A DNA stretch of 64,000 nucleotides from positions 2,756,001 to 2,820,000 of the forward strand of contig NZ_CP009621.1 of assembly GCF_000973725.1 (NCBI RefSeq), given 5' to 3'. This stretch comes from Pontibacter korlensis (GTDB taxonomy: Bacteria; Bacteroidota; Bacteroidia; Cytophagales; Hymenobacteraceae). Positions within the stretch are counted from its first letter, which is position 1; each line of letters begins with the position of its first letter. Shown here one piece after another: positions 62,923 through 64,000 of this stretch. The notes below the pieces were generated by a model, which saw only the letters and a program-made list of their open reading frames with translations, did no database searches and had not been told where the DNA came from. A program made the position numbers and the translations under genes.

Positions 62923-63903
62923 ATGAAAAATTTATTCACCTTGTTTATTCTTCTGATCGCTAGCCTGCAGCTTGTGGCACAACAAAAGACCTACCCCAGC
63001 TCTTTTACGGTAGCACAAGACGGAAGTGGTGATTTCACCACCATACAGGAAGCCGTTAATGCCGTGCGTGATTTATCACAACAACAGGTTACGATCCACA
63101 TCAAAAATGGCGTCTACAAAGAGAAGCTCGTCATCCCAACCTGGAAAACGAAAATCTCTCTGGTAGGGGAGAGCAAAGAAGGTACTATTATCACCAACAG
63201 CGACTACTCTGGCAAAGCGTATCCTGGTAAGGACTTTACCGGCAACGACAAGTATAGCACGTATACTTCCTACACAGTGCTAGTGCAGGGTAATGATTTT
63301 GTGGCAGAAAACCTGACTATAGAAAATGCTGCAGGACCGGTGGGGCAGGCGGTAGCGCTGCATGTAGAGGGCGACAGAGCCGTTATCCGGAACTGCCGCC
63401 TGATTGGTAACCAGGATACCTTATATGCCGCCACCGAAGGCAGTCGCCAGCTATACCAGGATTGCTACATAGAGGGTACTACCGACTTTATCTTTGGGGA
63501 GGCAACGGCGGTGTTCCAGAACTGCACAATCAAAAGCCTGAAGAACTCCTACATTACGGCTGCGGCTACCTCGCCAAGCCAGAAGTATGGCTTTGTGTTT
63601 ATCAACTGTAAACTGATAGCAGATGCTGCCGCTGAGAAAGTATACTTGGGTCGCCCCTGGAGACCTTATTCCAAAACTGTTTTCATCAATACTGAAATGG
63701 GCAACCACATTCGTGCTGAGGGCTGGGACAACTGGCGCAACCCAGAGAACGAGAAGACGGTGCTGTACGCGGAGTATAACTCGAAGGGTGCCGGAGCCAA
63801 CGCTAAAAGCCGTGTAGGCTGGTCGAGGCAGCTGTCGGCGAAGGAGGTGAAGCAGTATACGTTAGAAAATATTTTCACTGACTGGAAGCCACTACTTCAG
63901 TAA
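62923..63903 (+). CDS. Pectin methylesterase, CE8 family (copy 3)
   Basis: Secreted (326 aa, signal peptide ending near 'LQLVAQQ'). Motifs: 'GQAVALHVEGDRAVIRN', 'NQDTLYAATEGS', 'DFIFGEATAVFQNC' and 'YLGRPWRPYSKTVFINTEMG'. Closest to copy 1 in the 'NDKYSTYTSYTVLVQGNDF' type loop. Fifty-four bases after the GH28 gene, and 17 bases before the next coding start. Confidence 0.94.
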   Translation: MKNLFTLFILLIASLQLVAQQKTYPSSFTVAQDGSGDFTTIQEAVNAVRDLSQQQVTIHIKNGVYKEKLVIPTWKTKISLVGESKEGTIITNSDYSGKAYPGKDFTGNDKYSTYTSYTVLVQGNDFVAENLTIENAAGPVGQAVALHVEGDRAVIRNCRLIGNQDTLYAATEGSRQLYQDCYIEGTTDFIFGEATAVFQNCTIKSLKNSYITAAATSPSQKYGFVFINCKLIADAAAEKVYLGRPWRPYSKTVFINTEMGNHIRAEGWDNWRNPENEKTVLYAEYNSKGAGANAKSRVGWSRQLSAKEVKQYTLENIFTDWKPLLQ

Positions 63904-63920
63904 GTATAAACTATAAGCTC

Positions 63921-64000
63921 ATGAACTTGGACTCTTGTTTACGTGCAGCGCGGCTGCTTATACTTAGTATGCTTCTATTGACTGGAGGAACGGCAGTTGC
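63921..64000 (+). CDS. Start of an exported protein, cut by the window end
   Basis: ATG at 63921 opens a frame of 26 complete codons that runs off the window. The residues 'MNLDSCLRAARLLILSMLLL' are a plausible signal peptide, so the locus continues with another secreted protein. Nothing more can be said of its function. Confidence 0.55.
   Translation, partial: MNLDSCLRAARLLILSMLLLTGGTAV

Overview
The window reads as chromosome of a Bacteroidota bacterium, most likely an aerobic, pigmented-soil or marine type of the Cytophagales (Hymenobacteraceae, for example Pontibacter). That placement is inference. It rests on two SusC/SusD pairs, many outer-membrane lipoproteins of the Sus type, a DUF5687-type ABC exporter, the lack of clear Shine-Dalgarno sites, and an exported catalase. 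No rRNA, CRISPR array, prophage or replication origin is visible.

Layout. (1) 1-6,000: an orphan cobalamin-type radical SAM enzyme, a large unknown lipoprotein, then a gene-poor patch with a degenerate IS3-family element, two orphan small ORFs and short repeats, ending at a tRNA-Leu(CAA) gene. (2) 6,000-12,900, all on the minus strand: hscB and a run katA-hemA-hemH-ankyrin that looks like one module for making heme and exported catalase, then a small monooxygenase-like protein and a SAM hydroxide adenosyltransferase. (3) 12,900-19,300, plus strand: phoH, a GNAT acetyltransferase, a decayed comEC (two in-frame stops and one frameshift), tRNA-Leu(GAG) on the other strand, and an ABC ATPase with its DUF5687 partner. 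(4) 19,400-29,850, minus strand: the intracellular half of pectin catabolism (kduI, kduD, a LacI regulator, uxaB, uxaC, kdgK, eda) followed by a TRAP transporter (dctP, dctQ, dctM). (5) 30,300-64,000, plus strand: a large pectin utilisation locus with two SusC/SusD pairs, three PL1 pectate lyases, three CE8 pectin methylesterases, two GH28 polygalacturonases, GH105, GH43, GH95, two CE12-type acetylesterases, an alpha/beta hydrolase, a VOC protein, a DUF4861 protein and a beta-helix/fibronectin surface lipoprotein. The last gene is cut by the window end.

How it works together. Surface lipoprotein lyases and hydrolases, with methyl- and acetylesterases, cut homogalacturonan and rhamnogalacturonan; SusC/SusD import the oligomers; periplasmic GH105, GH28, GH43 and GH95 finish them; the TRAP system plausibly takes monomers across the inner membrane; KduI-KduD handle unsaturated uronates and UxaC-UxaB handle galacturonate; KdgK and Eda convert KDG to pyruvate and glyceraldehyde 3-phosphate. 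Altronate dehydratase (UxaA) is not in the window. Four near-identical LacI-type palindromes (consensus TGCAAWCGATTGCGCA) lie before the blocks kduI / susC1, susC2 and the second PL1 gene, which suggests that the LacI protein coded in the locus controls all of it.

Best candidates for new biology are the LacI operator set, the catalase-heme-ankyrin cluster, the VOC and alpha/beta hydrolase genes of unknown role inside the pectin locus, and two structured gene-free modules of about 390 bp inserted between its enzyme genes.
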